Positions 25,661-35,068 of a stretch of DNA of 64,000 bases are shown here, piece by piece. Under the pieces are notes generated by a model. It did no database searches and was not told where the DNA came from. It was given only the letters and a program-made list of their open reading frames with translations. The translations under genes and the position numbers were made by a program. The DNA is from Flavobacterium sp. (GTDB lineage: Bacteria > Bacteroidota > Bacteroidia > Flavobacteriales > Flavobacteriaceae), in NCBI RefSeq assembly GCF_017744675.1, contig NZ_JAGIAV010000004.1, forward strand, positions 108,554-172,553, given 5' to 3'. Position 1 is the first letter of the stretch, and the number at the start of each line of letters is the position of its first letter.

Positions 25661-26080
25661 ATGCGATATTTTCTCTTCCTTTGTCTGCTGATAGTCTCTT
25701 GCAATTCTAAAGAAGACAAAGAAAAATACAATCATCAATTATATCGTGCTGTAAATAAAAAAGATACAGCCGTTTTGGACATTCATATTAATGATAAACG
25801 TTTTTATGGCCGTTACGAAATTAACCATTACGGAACCGGAAAAGATTCTGGCGATGTGAGAGGGGATTTAAGAGGCGATACATTACGCGGAGATTACCAC
25901 TATATTTCTTTTGGAGGAGCTTGGAAAAGAGTTCCTCTGGCACTTTTAAAGAAAGATCAAAAATTGTTTTTAGGAACGGGAGTTATCGGCACTTACTTTA
26001 ATCTTCCGTGCTACGTGCCTGAAGTCCCAATTGATTATGAAGAGTCTGGGTTTGTTTTTGAAAGAATAGAGAAGGAGTGA
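25661..26080 (+). CDS. Small lipoprotein, 139 aa
   Basis: Signal sequence RYFLFLCLLIVSC with lipobox Cys at about residue 14. The mature part is beta-rich (HINDKRFYGRYEINHYGTGKDSGDVRGDLRGDTLRGDYHYISFGG), with a run of three RGD-containing phrases. Function unknown. Divergent from the upstream three-gene unit. Confidence 0.65.
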   Translation: MRYFLFLCLLIVSCNSKEDKEKYNHQLYRAVNKKDTAVLDIHINDKRFYGRYEINHYGTGKDSGDVRGDLRGDTLRGDYHYISFGGAWKRVPLALLKKDQKLFLGTGVIGTYFNLPCYVPEVPIDYEESGFVFERIEKE

Positions 26081-26084
26081 GGGG

Positions 26085-26420
26085 CGGCAAGTTTCATGTT
26101 TCAAGTTTCATGTTGAAGTGGGTTGCGTAGATTTTACCGCAAAGCACGCAAGGTTTTTTGACATACTAAACCTCTAATAACGCAAAGTTCGCAAAGCTTT
26201 GTCTAAAAAACTTTGCGAACCTTGCATATTCTTTGTGCTCTTTGTGGTTAAGTCAAAATCTCAATGTTTTACCGCAAAGCACGCAAGTTTTTTTTAATAT
26301 GTGAACTTACTATAAACGCAAAGTTCGCAAAGCTTTATCTAAAAAACTTTGCGAACCTTGCGTAAATCTTTGCGTCCTTTGCGGTTAAGCTCTACATCTT
26401 GAAACCTGAAACTTGAAACA
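26085..26420. repeat. Nested inverted repeats and 135-bp tandem repeat, gene-free
   Basis: This stretch carries no gene. The outer pair is GTTTCAAGTTTCATGTT near 26096 and its inverse GAAACCTGAAACTTGAAAC at 26401-26419. Inside are two copies, 135 bp apart, of a unit beginning ACCGCAAAGCACGCAAG (26136 and 26271) and ending in an inverse TTTG(T/C)GGTTAAG; each contains CGCAAAGTTCGCAAAGCTTT paired with CTTTGCGAACCTTGC. It is a REP/BIME-like element by structure. Confidence 0.75.
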
Positions 26421-26424
26421 AAAC

Positions 26425-27672
26425 CTAACTTAACGTAGATGGCAATTCGAAAATTTCAAGATCAAAATATCGAACTGAAGCCATAACATGGTCAAAAATA
26501 TCGGCCATGATATATTCGTAGTTTGCCCAGCGTTTATCGCTAGAAAAAACATAGATTTCCAACGGAACACCGTGTGCTGTCGATTGCAATTGCCTGCAAA
26601 TGATATGCATATTTTTATTCAATCCGGGATGATCGGTTAGATATTGTATGATATACTTTCTAAACAATCCCAAATTGGTCATATTTCGGCCATTTAGCGA
26701 AAGCGTCTTATCAATTCCTCTCAGATCGTTGTATTTATCGATTTCCGCTTGACGGCTATCAATATAAGACGTTATCATTTGTACTTTTCGCAATTGACGC
26801 AAGTCTTCATCATTTAAAAAACGAATCGTACTGCTTTTTATCAAAACATGTCTCTTGATGCGTCTTCCTTCAGATTTCTGCATACCACGCCAATTCTGAA
26901 ACGAATCGGAACTTAAAGCATAAGTCGGAATTGTGGTAATCGTGTTGTCAAAATTTCGAACTTTTACAGTGGTCAAGTTAATTTCGATAACGTCTCCATC
27001 AGCACCAAATTTATCCATTGTGATCCAATCTCCAATACGAACCATGTCGTTTATGGCAACCTGAACACTCGAAACAAATCCTAGAATCGTATCTCTGAAA
27101 ATTAAGATGATAATCGCTGAAAGTGTTCCTAAGATCGTTAGCAATTCGCCTTTTTTGATTCCGAATAAAGTCGAAATAATCATGGCAACGCCAAAAATCC
27201 AGAGCACAATCATAATAACCTGAACGAAGCTGTCAATTGGCTTGTCGCTGTATTCGGGTTTTTGTTTTAAATAATCGCGTAACGAATTAAAAACCGTTCT
27301 CACAATCCATAATCCCAACAATACGATATAGATGCCGACAATTTTTCCGAACATGGATTCCCAATATTCGTATTTGTCTAAAATAACGGGAACAGCTTTA
27401 TAAATAAAGAAAAACGGAATTAAATAGGCCGTATATCTCGTGGTTTTGTTTTGAATTAAATAATCGTCAAACTTTGTTTTTGTTTTTTGTGCAAAAATTG
27501 CTGTCAAAGTGACTAAAATGAATTTGGCTACATAATAAATTACGTAAGCCAGTGCTATTAAAATAGCAATATTAAAGATTAGGCTGGTATAAGACGCAAC
27601 GTTACGGCTCATGCCCCAATCTCTAAAAACAGGATATAAAAAATTAAATATTTTCTCCAAAAGCTTATGCAT
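26425..27672 (-). CDS. MscS-family mechanosensitive ion channel
   Basis: 415 aa with about five hydrophobic segments (IFNIAILIALAYVIYYVAKF, AYLIPFFFIYKAVPVIL, IVGIYIVLLGLWIVRTV, VIMIVLWIFGVAMIISTLFG, ILTILGTLSAIIILIFRDTILGFVSSVQVAIND). The last is the MscS pore helix followed by RIGDWITMDKFGADGDVIEINLTTVKVRNFDNTITTIPTYALSSDSFQNWRGM, the beta domain signature. It resembles the YbdG/larger MscS type. Its start overlaps the DUF3817 gene by 8 bp, so the two are translationally coupled. Confidence 0.9.
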   Translation of the reverse strand: MHKLLEKIFNFLYPVFRDWGMSRNVASYTSLIFNIAILIALAYVIYYVAKFILVTLTAIFAQKTKTKFDDYLIQNKTTRYTAYLIPFFFIYKAVPVILDKYEYWESMFGKIVGIYIVLLGLWIVRTVFNSLRDYLKQKPEYSDKPIDSFVQVIMIVLWIFGVAMIISTLFGIKKGELLTILGTLSAIIILIFRDTILGFVSSVQVAINDMVRIGDWITMDKFGADGDVIEINLTTVKVRNFDNTITTIPTYALSSDSFQNWRGMQKSEGRRIKRHVLIKSSTIRFLNDEDLRQLRKVQMITSYIDSRQAEIDKYNDLRGIDKTLSLNGRNMTNLGLFRKYIIQYLTDHPGLNKNMHIICRQLQSTAHGVPLEIYVFSSDKRWANYEYIMADIFDHVMASVRYFDLEIFELPSTLS

Positions 27673-27958
27673 TTGCTTTAGTTTCTAAATATTTTTTCTC
27701 AATGTAAAAAGTTCCAAACGGAATAAGAGAAGCAACCAGAATGATTCCGAAAGTTTTTAAATCCCAATTCATTGATTTTTTCAATAAAAAAGCTAAAATG
27801 ATGTATCCAATAAATAAAACACCGTGTGTCATTCCTAACGGACGCAATAATGTATGATAAAGTTCAGGATTGTTGTTTTTGATAATTAACATATTAGCAA
27901 ACAATACTAAATAAGAGATTCCCTCTAAAATGGCAGTAACTTTGAAAATCTTGAGCAT
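27665..27958 (-). CDS. DUF3817 family small membrane protein
   Basis: 97 aa with three hydrophobic helices. FKVTAILEGISYLVLFANMLI, LLRPLGMTHGVLFIGYIILAFLL and FGIILVASLIPFGTFYIEKKYL match DUF3817 (the domain also found in YdzA-like proteins). It immediately precedes and overlaps the MscS gene. Confidence 0.85.
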   Translation of the reverse strand: MLKIFKVTAILEGISYLVLFANMLIIKNNNPELYHTLLRPLGMTHGVLFIGYIILAFLLKKSMNWDLKTFGIILVASLIPFGTFYIEKKYLETKANA

Positions 27959-28066
27959 GTATATCTTTTTTAAGTTTTATGCCAGCAAAATTAAGGATTA
28001 TGGATTGATTTTAGAATTTAAAAATGGGAATTTGGAATTTAAAAATTTGAAAATTACCTTTACTGT

Positions 28067-28600
28067 ATGAGCAAAAGAGATTTAAAAAAATATTTAGGCG
28101 AATTAACAAAAGAGCAATTAGAAGAACAATTGATAGAATTGTATGAGAAATTTGCTCCTGTAAAAGTGTATTATGACTTTGTTTTTAATCCAAAAGAAGA
28201 CAAATTGCTTCAAGAAGCAAAGGTCAAAATCTCGCACGAATATTTTCCTATCAAAAAACCTGGAGCAAAATGGCGACCAAAAGCCAAGATGCGAAGATCG
28301 GTTGCTCAAAAGCTAATTAAACATTTTATGATGCTCGGAGTAGACTCATACATTGTTGCCGATATTATGCTTTACAATATCGAAATTGCGCAAACGTTTT
28401 CTTCTCAAAATTTCATCAAGCAGGAATTGTTTTACAAAAGCATGTTAAACTCTTTTGGGCAGGCAGTAAATTTTATTTTCTCAAACGGAATTTTTAATGA
28501 TTTTAAATTACGAATCAACGCTATTATGAACCAAACTTTGGAGCAAAAATGGAAAAATAAGTACGATTTTGAAGCAATTTTGGAAAAAATCGACTACTAA
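28067..28600 (+). CDS. DUF6155-like protein, 177 aa
   Basis: The sequence SKRDLKKYLGELTKEQLEEQLIELYEKFAPVKVYYDFVFNPKEDKLLQEAKVKISHEYFP and the later ALLPDIM-like helix (VADIMLYNIEIAQTF) fit DUF6155, a small helical protein of unknown role found in Bacteroidota. Basic and soluble. It lies 110 bp upstream of the helicase gene, possibly with a separate promoter. Confidence 0.7.
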   Translation: MSKRDLKKYLGELTKEQLEEQLIELYEKFAPVKVYYDFVFNPKEDKLLQEAKVKISHEYFPIKKPGAKWRPKAKMRRSVAQKLIKHFMMLGVDSYIVADIMLYNIEIAQTFSSQNFIKQELFYKSMLNSFGQAVNFIFSNGIFNDFKLRINAIMNQTLEQKWKNKYDFEAILEKIDY

Positions 28601-28709
28601 AAGCCCTTCTCATAAAAAATCTTTATTTAAAAAAAATATTTATTTTAGGTTAAAAGAAGATGAATAACTGTTTTTTCGGTGTATTTTTGCAAAAATCCAA
28701 AAATAAACA

Positions 28710-30248
28710 ATGTCTCAAAACACTTTAGAAATACAAAGAGAAGATAAGAAAGAACTTTACGCATACCAAAAAGGTGATATCGACGCCATTTTTGACCGTT
28801 TAGACAACGCTCCTCCAAGACACCACTTACTGTACCAGCTTCCAACAGGAGGAGGAAAAACAGTAATATTTTCTGAAATCGTTCGCCGCTATTTGTCTAA
28901 TAATGACAAAAAAGTGGTTGTTTTAACGCACCGTATCGAACTTTGTAAACAAACTTCAAAAATGTTGACTGGTTTTGGCGTTACAAACAAAATAATCAAT
29001 AGTAAAGTAAAAGAATTGCCAGATCAGAATGATTTTTCTTGTTTTGTGGCAATGGTTGAAACTTTAAAAAACCGTATTAATGATGAAAAATTGCATCTAG
29101 ACAATATTGGTTTGGTTATTATTGATGAGGCACATTACAACTCCTTTAGAAAATTGTTAAACTCATTTAAAAATGCTTTTATTCTTGGAGTAACAGCAAC
29201 ACCTTTGAGTTCAAACATAAAATTGCCAATGCACCAGAGTTACCACGAACTTATTGTAGGTGACACTATTGGTTCGCTAATCGAAAAAGGTTTCTTGGCA
29301 AAAGCAACAACTTACAGCTACGATGTTGGTTTGACTTCGCTAAAAGTGGGTATCAATGGAGATTATACCGTAAAATCTTCAGACGATTTATATACTAATA
29401 CACTGATGCAAGAAAAATTGCTTCATGCGTATACAGAACGTTCTTTAGGAAAGAAAACCTTAATTTTCAATAATGGTATCCATACTTCTTTATATGTATA
29501 TGAAACGTTTAGAGAGGCAGGTTACGACATTAGACACTTAGATAACACAAGCAGTTCTGAAGAGCGTAAAGACATTTTGCAATGGTTTAAAAAGACTCCA
29601 GATGCGATTTTGACTTCTGTCGGAATCTTAACAACTGGTTTTGATGAGCCAACGGTAGAAACGATTATTTTGAACAGAGCAACAAAATCGTTGACTCTAT
29701 ATTTCCAAATGATTGGTCGTGGTTCTCGTAAATTGCCTGGAAAAGATGAATTTACAGTTATCGATTTAGGTAACAATGCCGCTCGTTTTGGTTTATGGAG
29801 CGATCCTGTAAACTGGCAGCACATCTTTAAATCGCCTGAGTTTTATTTGGAAAACTTACGTGATGACCATGAAATCGAGATGTTCTTTAAATACAGCATG
29901 CCGCCAGAATTACGTGCAAAATTCAGCAAAACTGCCGATGTTACTTTTGATGTCGATGAAGAACATAAATTAATTATCAAACAAAATCTTCGTTCGAAAG
30001 TTGTTTTGGATAAATCGTTAGATCAGCATGCTTCTATGTGTGTAGACAATACAGAAACGCTTCAAGAGGCAAAAATGCTGGCTAGAGAATTAGAAGATGA
30101 TATTGAAGACCGTATCAAACGCTATTCAAAATGTTTAAGCCAATGCAGTAAAAACTATCGCGAATGGCTAGTGGATGATTACAAACAAAGATTGACATTA
30201 TTAATTGGTAAAAAGTATCGTGAGAAAATCATGAACGAGCCAGATTGA
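28710..30248 (+). CDS. DEAD/DEAH box helicase (SF2, SSL2/ComFA-like)
   Basis: 512 aa. Motif I is PTGGGKTVIF, motif II IIDEAHYN, motif III GVTATPL, and the C-terminal domain has IGRGSRKLPGK (motif VI, QMIGRGSR). The Q-motif region YAYQKGDIDAIFDRL is also present. Residues ~390-512 form a C-terminal extension rich in Asp/Glu/Lys with Cys residues (ASMCVDNTET, SKCLSQCSKNYREW). A TATTTTTG -7 element occurs 21 bp upstream of the start. Role in DNA repair or RNA handling is not decided. Confidence 0.88.
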   Translation: MSQNTLEIQREDKKELYAYQKGDIDAIFDRLDNAPPRHHLLYQLPTGGGKTVIFSEIVRRYLSNNDKKVVVLTHRIELCKQTSKMLTGFGVTNKIINSKVKELPDQNDFSCFVAMVETLKNRINDEKLHLDNIGLVIIDEAHYNSFRKLLNSFKNAFILGVTATPLSSNIKLPMHQSYHELIVGDTIGSLIEKGFLAKATTYSYDVGLTSLKVGINGDYTVKSSDDLYTNTLMQEKLLHAYTERSLGKKTLIFNNGIHTSLYVYETFREAGYDIRHLDNTSSSEERKDILQWFKKTPDAILTSVGILTTGFDEPTVETIILNRATKSLTLYFQMIGRGSRKLPGKDEFTVIDLGNNAARFGLWSDPVNWQHIFKSPEFYLENLRDDHEIEMFFKYSMPPELRAKFSKTADVTFDVDEEHKLIIKQNLRSKVVLDKSLDQHASMCVDNTETLQEAKMLARELEDDIEDRIKRYSKCLSQCSKNYREWLVDDYKQRLTLLIGKKYREKIMNEPD

Positions 30249-30442
30249 TAATTTAGTCTCAAAGTCTAAAGTTTAAAAGTCATAAAGTTCTTGTACAGAA
30301 CTTTAAATAAAATAAACCATTAATATATTCAGACCTACTTCTTAATATATTAATGGTTCAATAGTTTTAAGGAGAAATAAAATTTTAAAAGATTTTGGCA
30401 AATCTAAAATCTAAAGTCAAAAATCTAAAATCAAAAATAATC

Positions 30443-31777
30443 ATGTCTAAACCATTCTCAACATTAGGACTTTCTGCTCCAATTTTAAAAGCTTTAAGCG
30501 AATTAAATATTGTTGAACCAACAGAAATTCAACAAAAAACAATTCCGCTATTTTTGAGCGAAACTCACGATATTGTTGGTTTAGCCAAAACGGGAACAGG
30601 AAAAACTGCCGCTTTTGGATTACCATTATTGCAATTGGTCAATTCTGAATCTACTGAAGTTCAAGCTGTAATTTTGGTTCCGACAAGAGAATTGGGACAG
30701 CAGATTTTTAGAAATATAGAAAGTTTTTCAAGATATATTCCGAATATATCTATTGCCTCAATTTGCGGAGGAACTCCGATAAAACCGCAAATCGAAAGGT
30801 TGAAAGAAGGCGCTCAAATCGTTGTCGCAACTCCTGGACGTTTAATTGATTTGATCCAGCGAAAAGCAATCGACATTAAAAAAGCTGAATATTTAGTTTT
30901 GGATGAAGCCGATGAAATGGTCGCGATTCTTAAAGAAAGTTTAGACGAAATTGTAGCAGAACTGCCTAAAAAACATCGTACTTTATTGTTTTCGGCAACG
31001 CTTCCTGGAACGGTAAAACAACTGATTCAGAATTATTTGAATAAAAATGTAGTTCAAATAAGTGCCAGCATGGAAACAGTTGGAAACGAAGGAATTGATC
31101 ATGAATATATTGTGGTTGATCCAATTGAAAAACTAGAAGTTTTAATGCATTTCTTGAACTCGAGAGAAGGCGAAAGAGGAATTATTTTCTGTAAAACGAA
31201 AGCTGCTGTAAATAAATTAGCCAAGAATCTAGCCATAAACAAGTTTTCTTCTGGAGCACTTCACGGAAGTTTAACACAAGGAATTCGTGACAGGATTATG
31301 GAACAATTTCGCGAAGGCCATATCAATATTTTAGTTGCAACCGATCTGGCAGCGAGAGGAATAGATGTTAAGGAGATTTCGTATGTTATTAATTATCATC
31401 TTCCTGACACTTACGAAAACTACGTTCACAGAAGCGGAAGAACCGCAAGGGCAGGGGCAAAAGGACTTTCTTTGACTGTTTTACAGCAAGAAGAAGTTTT
31501 TGAAATTGCTGATTTTGAGAGAGAGTTGGGCATCAAATTTTCTGAATTCAAAAAACCGTCGGCAGCAAGTTTGGAAGAAAACAACATGCTTTTATGGGCC
31601 AAACAAATCTTCAAAACGAAGCCAAATCATGAGCTTTCGCAAGATCTGAAAACACGCGTAAAAACAGTCTTTCATCATTTAACAAAAGACGAACTAATCG
31701 AGAAATTGATGGCCAATTATGTTTTGCAAAACAAAATCGATATAGTTGAAAAACCTGTTAAAAAATTCAAAAAGTAA
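30443..31777 (+). CDS. DEAD-box RNA helicase
   Basis: 444 aa from ATG 30443; an upstream in-frame TTG would prepend repeat-derived residues and is rejected. All motifs are present: Q motif LNIVEPTEIQQKTIP, I AKTGTGKTA, Ia PTRELGQQ, Ib TPGRLID, II LDEADEM, III SATLPG, V ATDLAARGID, VI HRSGRTARAG. The C-terminal extension (~70 residues) is basic and ends VKKFKK. Likely acts in ribosome assembly or cold adaptation, as in the family. Confidence 0.92.
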   Translation: MSKPFSTLGLSAPILKALSELNIVEPTEIQQKTIPLFLSETHDIVGLAKTGTGKTAAFGLPLLQLVNSESTEVQAVILVPTRELGQQIFRNIESFSRYIPNISIASICGGTPIKPQIERLKEGAQIVVATPGRLIDLIQRKAIDIKKAEYLVLDEADEMVAILKESLDEIVAELPKKHRTLLFSATLPGTVKQLIQNYLNKNVVQISASMETVGNEGIDHEYIVVDPIEKLEVLMHFLNSREGERGIIFCKTKAAVNKLAKNLAINKFSSGALHGSLTQGIRDRIMEQFREGHINILVATDLAARGIDVKEISYVINYHLPDTYENYVHRSGRTARAGAKGLSLTVLQQEEVFEIADFERELGIKFSEFKKPSAASLEENNMLLWAKQIFKTKPNHELSQDLKTRVKTVFHHLTKDELIEKLMANYVLQNKIDIVEKPVKKFKK

Positions 31778-31783
31778 TAAATA

Positions 31784-31819
31784 TGACAATTGTCATTGCA
31801 TATTAAAGTTGTATATTTA
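31784..31819 (+). promoter_or_regulatory. NDH-2 promoter with TGACAATTGTCA palindrome over the -33 box
   Basis: TTG (31790-31792) is followed after 19 bp by TATATTTA (31812-31819), one base off the flavobacterial -7 consensus. The TTG lies inside the perfect 12-bp palindrome TGACAATTGTCA (31784-31795), an operator candidate for a repressor. The start codon is 38 bp further. Confidence 0.5.
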
Positions 31820-31857
31820 TAAGGAATTATTTTATAATCCTACTTAATACAATATAT

Positions 31858-33123
31858 ATGAAAATAGTCATTATTGGAGGTGGATTTGCAGGAATCAATC
31901 TTGCAAAAGAGCTTGTAAATCACCCTCAAATACAAGTAACGCTTGTCGACAAGAATAATTATAACTTTTTCCCTCCACTTATATATCAAGTTGCTACGGC
32001 ATTTTTAGAACCATCGAGCATTAGTTATCCGTTTAGAAAATTTTTTGCTGGAAAGAAAAACCTGCAGTTTCGTTTAGGCGAGCTTTTATCTGTTTCTCCT
32101 GCCGAAAAAAAGATTACATTAAGCAACGGAGAATTAGATTATGATTATCTGGTTTTTGCAACTGGAGCCGAAACCAGTTATTTTGGCATGGAAAACGTGA
32201 TGAAAAACGCTATTCCGATGAAAACCTTAAATGATGCCATCGAAATGCGTAATGCGCTTCTTAAAAATCTAGAAAAAGCTGCGATTTGCAAGGATATGCG
32301 CAAACGACGTAAATTGTTGACCATTGTAGTTGCTGGAGGCGGACCAACAGGAGTAGAAGTTTCTGGAATGTTTGCCGAAATGCGAAAAAATATTCTTCTA
32401 AAAGAATACCCAGAATTGGATACTTCTGCAAGTAACGTTTATTTGGTTGATGGAGGAGATGCGCTATTAGCTCCTATGAGTAAAGAATCTCAAAAAGACA
32501 CTTTAGAAGCTTTGACCAAATTGGGTGTTGTTGTAAAATTAAACAGCCGTGTAACCGATTATATTGACGATACTGTTCATTTTGAAAATGGTGAAACGAT
32601 AAAAACCAAAAACCTTATCTGGGCTGCCGGTGTTACTGCAAAGATTTTTGAAGGAATGCCAAAAGAAAGTTACGGACGAGGACGCCGAATGGCTACAGAT
32701 GTTTACAATAAAGTAAATGCGGTAGATTATATTTATGCGATTGGAGATACGGCAATTTTAGCAGGAGATCAGAATTTCCCTGACGGACATCCGCAAGTAG
32801 CTCAAGTTGCAATTCAGCAAGGATTAAATTTGGCTAAAAACTTTAAAGCTATGGTAGCCAATAAACCGCTTAAACCTTTTGCTTACAATGACAAAGGTTC
32901 TATGGCGATTATCGGAAAAAATAAAGCTGTGGTAGATTTACCAAGTCCGAAATGGCATTTTAAAGGATTCTTTGCTTGGTTTATCTGGCTGTTTGTTCAC
33001 TTAATCTCATTAATCACATACCGTAACAGATTAAACACATTCTGGAATTGGATGGTTGCGTATTTTGCAAAAGATCAATCACTTAGAATGATCATTAGAC
33101 CTGAGAAAAGACAGCAAAGCTAA
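31858..33123 (+). CDS. ndh: Type II NADH dehydrogenase (NDH-2)
   Basis: 421 aa. FAD motif IIGGGFAGINLAKEL at the N-terminus, NADH motif VVAGGGPTGVEVSGMFAEM near residue 160, GVTAKIFEGMP and the second FAD contact YIYAIGDTAIL. Around 380 is the hydrophobic GFFAWFIWLFVHLISLITYRNRL, a membrane-attachment segment typical of Bacteroidota NDH-2. It passes electrons from NADH to menaquinone at the inner membrane without pumping. Monocistronic, with its own promoter and following terminator. Confidence 0.9.
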   Translation: MKIVIIGGGFAGINLAKELVNHPQIQVTLVDKNNYNFFPPLIYQVATAFLEPSSISYPFRKFFAGKKNLQFRLGELLSVSPAEKKITLSNGELDYDYLVFATGAETSYFGMENVMKNAIPMKTLNDAIEMRNALLKNLEKAAICKDMRKRRKLLTIVVAGGGPTGVEVSGMFAEMRKNILLKEYPELDTSASNVYLVDGGDALLAPMSKESQKDTLEALTKLGVVVKLNSRVTDYIDDTVHFENGETIKTKNLIWAAGVTAKIFEGMPKESYGRGRRMATDVYNKVNAVDYIYAIGDTAILAGDQNFPDGHPQVAQVAIQQGLNLAKNFKAMVANKPLKPFAYNDKGSMAIIGKNKAVVDLPSPKWHFKGFFAWFIWLFVHLISLITYRNRLNTFWNWMVAYFAKDQSLRMIIRPEKRQQS

Positions 33124-33185
33124 AGAAATTAAATCTCAATTTTTTAAATTCCAAATTCCAAAATTGAAATGTTTTAAAATACTAT

Positions 33186-33217
33186 AAAGCCTAAATCAAA
33201 GATTTAGGCTTTTTTAT
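33186..33217 (+). terminator. Terminator after ndh
   Basis: AAAGCCTAAATC (33186-33197) pairs with GATTTAGGCTTT (33201-33212), followed by TTTT. AATTCCAAATTCCAA repeats flank it in opposite orientation at 33143-33162 and 33218-33236. Confidence 0.85.
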
Positions 33218-33257
33218 TGGAATTTGGAATTTAAAAATTGGGATTTCAATTAAAAAT

Positions 33258-33530
33258 TTATTCGGCCGTTGTAGGATCAATTATTCCTGTGACTTGATTT
33301 ACAGAATTAGCTGGAAAACCTCCTAATTTAGCGTGTTCATAGACCATTTCTTCATTTGGTGCGATATAAATGCAATAAAGTTTATCGTTTGTAATATAAC
33401 TGTTTACCCACTGAATTTGTGTTCCTAGTTGATTAAGCACGCCACAAGAAGCCTGTGAAATACTTTTTAATTGATCGGATGTAAGTTTACCAGCATTTGG
33501 GATTTCTCTTTCAATAACATATTTCGGCAT
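33258..33530 (-). CDS. DUF4242 family protein, 90 aa
   Basis: From ATG 33530 (MPKYVIEREIPNAGKLTSDQLKSISQASCGVLNQLG). The phrases IQWVNSYITNDKLYCIYIAPNEEMVYEHAKLGGFPANSVNQV identify DUF4242 (SCO4226-like nickel-binding ferredoxin-like fold). The upstream open extension of 25 residues is basic and does not look native. Confidence 0.85.
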   Translation of the reverse strand: MPKYVIEREIPNAGKLTSDQLKSISQASCGVLNQLGTQIQWVNSYITNDKLYCIYIAPNEEMVYEHAKLGGFPANSVNQVTGIIDPTTAE

Positions 33531-33690
33531 AGCATTTCGAAATTTATTCCTACTCGTATGGCTTTTCGGTTTCGCCCCGTTTTTCAAATGGTATCTGGAT
33601 TCCATTCCATTTTATGCTATATAAAATTAATGAAATAAAAGCGCAAAAACAATTACTGAAAACTGATTATTAAACACTTACGAAAACAGC

Positions 33691-34968
33691 CTAATGTCCA
33701 GAAGTGAAATTATCTTCTGCAGATAATTCTACTTTTTGTGTAATAAAACGTTTTCCAATATTTAAAACAATAAAGGCTATAATTGTCGTAACAGTCATAA
33801 TGAAAACCATTGGTGCAACAGAATCTTTTACAAAAATTCCAACGGCAAAAGAAGCCAAAGACCCTAATCCTAATTGAATAGCGCCCATTAAAGCAGAAGC
33901 ACTTCCAGCGTTTTTCGAAAATGGCGCCATTGTAAGTCCCGCCGTATTCGGATTTGAAATTCCTAAACAACCTAAAAACACAAAAAGTATCGCTATGGTT
34001 TCATACAATCCTAAAAGGTTATTCAGAGAAAGCACAAGAAAAACAATACTAACTATAGACTGTAAAATTAATGCACCAAAAATCAGTTGCTCGCTTGAAA
34101 ATTTCTTCAATAAAACCGAATTTAACTGGCTTGAACCAATAAAACTTACAGACATAAAAGCAAAAATCCAACCGTAAGTTTTGGCGTCAACATGGTAAAT
34201 ATCCATAAAAACAATAGGCGAAGCCGCTACATAAGTAAATAGTCCAGAAAAAGCGATTGCACCAGTAAAGGCATAAGTGTAGAATTGAGGTTCTTTAAGC
34301 ACTTTTAAAAAGTTAGAAATGATAGGTTTTGGTTTTAAAGATATAGAGGTGTCTGGCTTATAACTATCAGGAAGACCTATTTGTGACGCTAATAAAACAG
34401 CGATTCCCATACACATCAATATAAAAAACACAGTATGCCAGCCATAATCTTCTGTTACATAACCGCCAATTGTAGGCGCTAGCATTGGAGAAAGACCAAG
34501 CACAAGCATTAAAAGAGAGAATACTTTAGGTATCTCTTTTACAGGAAATAAATCACGAACCATGGCTATTGAAGCAACTGTGGCAGCGCAGCTACCAATA
34601 GCCTGAATAAATCGCAATAGAATAAATTGATCAATATCAGTTACAAAAACACATCCTAAAGATGCCAAAATGTAAACTAGCAAACCAATAAATAAAGGTT
34701 TTTTGCGTCCAAAACGGTCTAATAAAGGTCCATAAAGCAACTGTCCAGCTGAAATTCCGATAAAATAACTGGATAAACTCATCGAAACTTTTGCAACAGT
34801 TGTATGCAAATCTTTTGCAATTCCTGAGAAACCAGGCAAATACATATCTATCGAAAAAGGGCCAAGAGCCGTTAAAGAACCTAAAATCAGGATTAATTTT
34901 ATATATTTTTTTCTTGTCATTTTGTTAAAAAGGGGGCTTATAATTTTTTGTAAAGGTAAAGATTTCAT
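33691..34968 (-). CDS. Bcr/CflA family multidrug efflux MFS transporter
   Basis: 425 aa with 12 predicted helices. LGSLTALGPFSIDMYLPGFSGIAKDLH is the DHA1 Bcr/CflA opening, and QLLYGPLLDRFGRKKPLFIGLLVY the MFS loop motif A. The proximal periplasmic proline and LVLGLSPMLAPTIGGYV (motif C-like) mark a drug exporter. A second start at 34920 (MTRKKYIK) would fit the usual N-terminus better. Stands alone. Confidence 0.9.
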   Translation of the reverse strand: MKSLPLQKIISPLFNKMTRKKYIKLILILGSLTALGPFSIDMYLPGFSGIAKDLHTTVAKVSMSLSSYFIGISAGQLLYGPLLDRFGRKKPLFIGLLVYILASLGCVFVTDIDQFILLRFIQAIGSCAATVASIAMVRDLFPVKEIPKVFSLLMLVLGLSPMLAPTIGGYVTEDYGWHTVFFILMCMGIAVLLASQIGLPDSYKPDTSISLKPKPIISNFLKVLKEPQFYTYAFTGAIAFSGLFTYVAASPIVFMDIYHVDAKTYGWIFAFMSVSFIGSSQLNSVLLKKFSSEQLIFGALILQSIVSIVFLVLSLNNLLGLYETIAILFVFLGCLGISNPNTAGLTMAPFSKNAGSASALMGAIQLGLGSLASFAVGIFVKDSVAPMVFIMTVTTIIAFIVLNIGKRFITQKVELSAEDNFTSGH

Positions 34969-35068
34969 ACCTTGTTGTATAACTTGAAGAAGTTTATCAC
35001 AAATAAATTAAAGTAATTGCCAAAATTATTTAGTGTAACTATTTATTAATCTTTAAATTAGAAAAATT

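Noticed and set aside
30395..30442. TTG start of the DEAD-box helicase
   Set aside because: The extension (NLKSKVKNLKSK) comes from a repetitive AAATCTAAA intergenic stretch.
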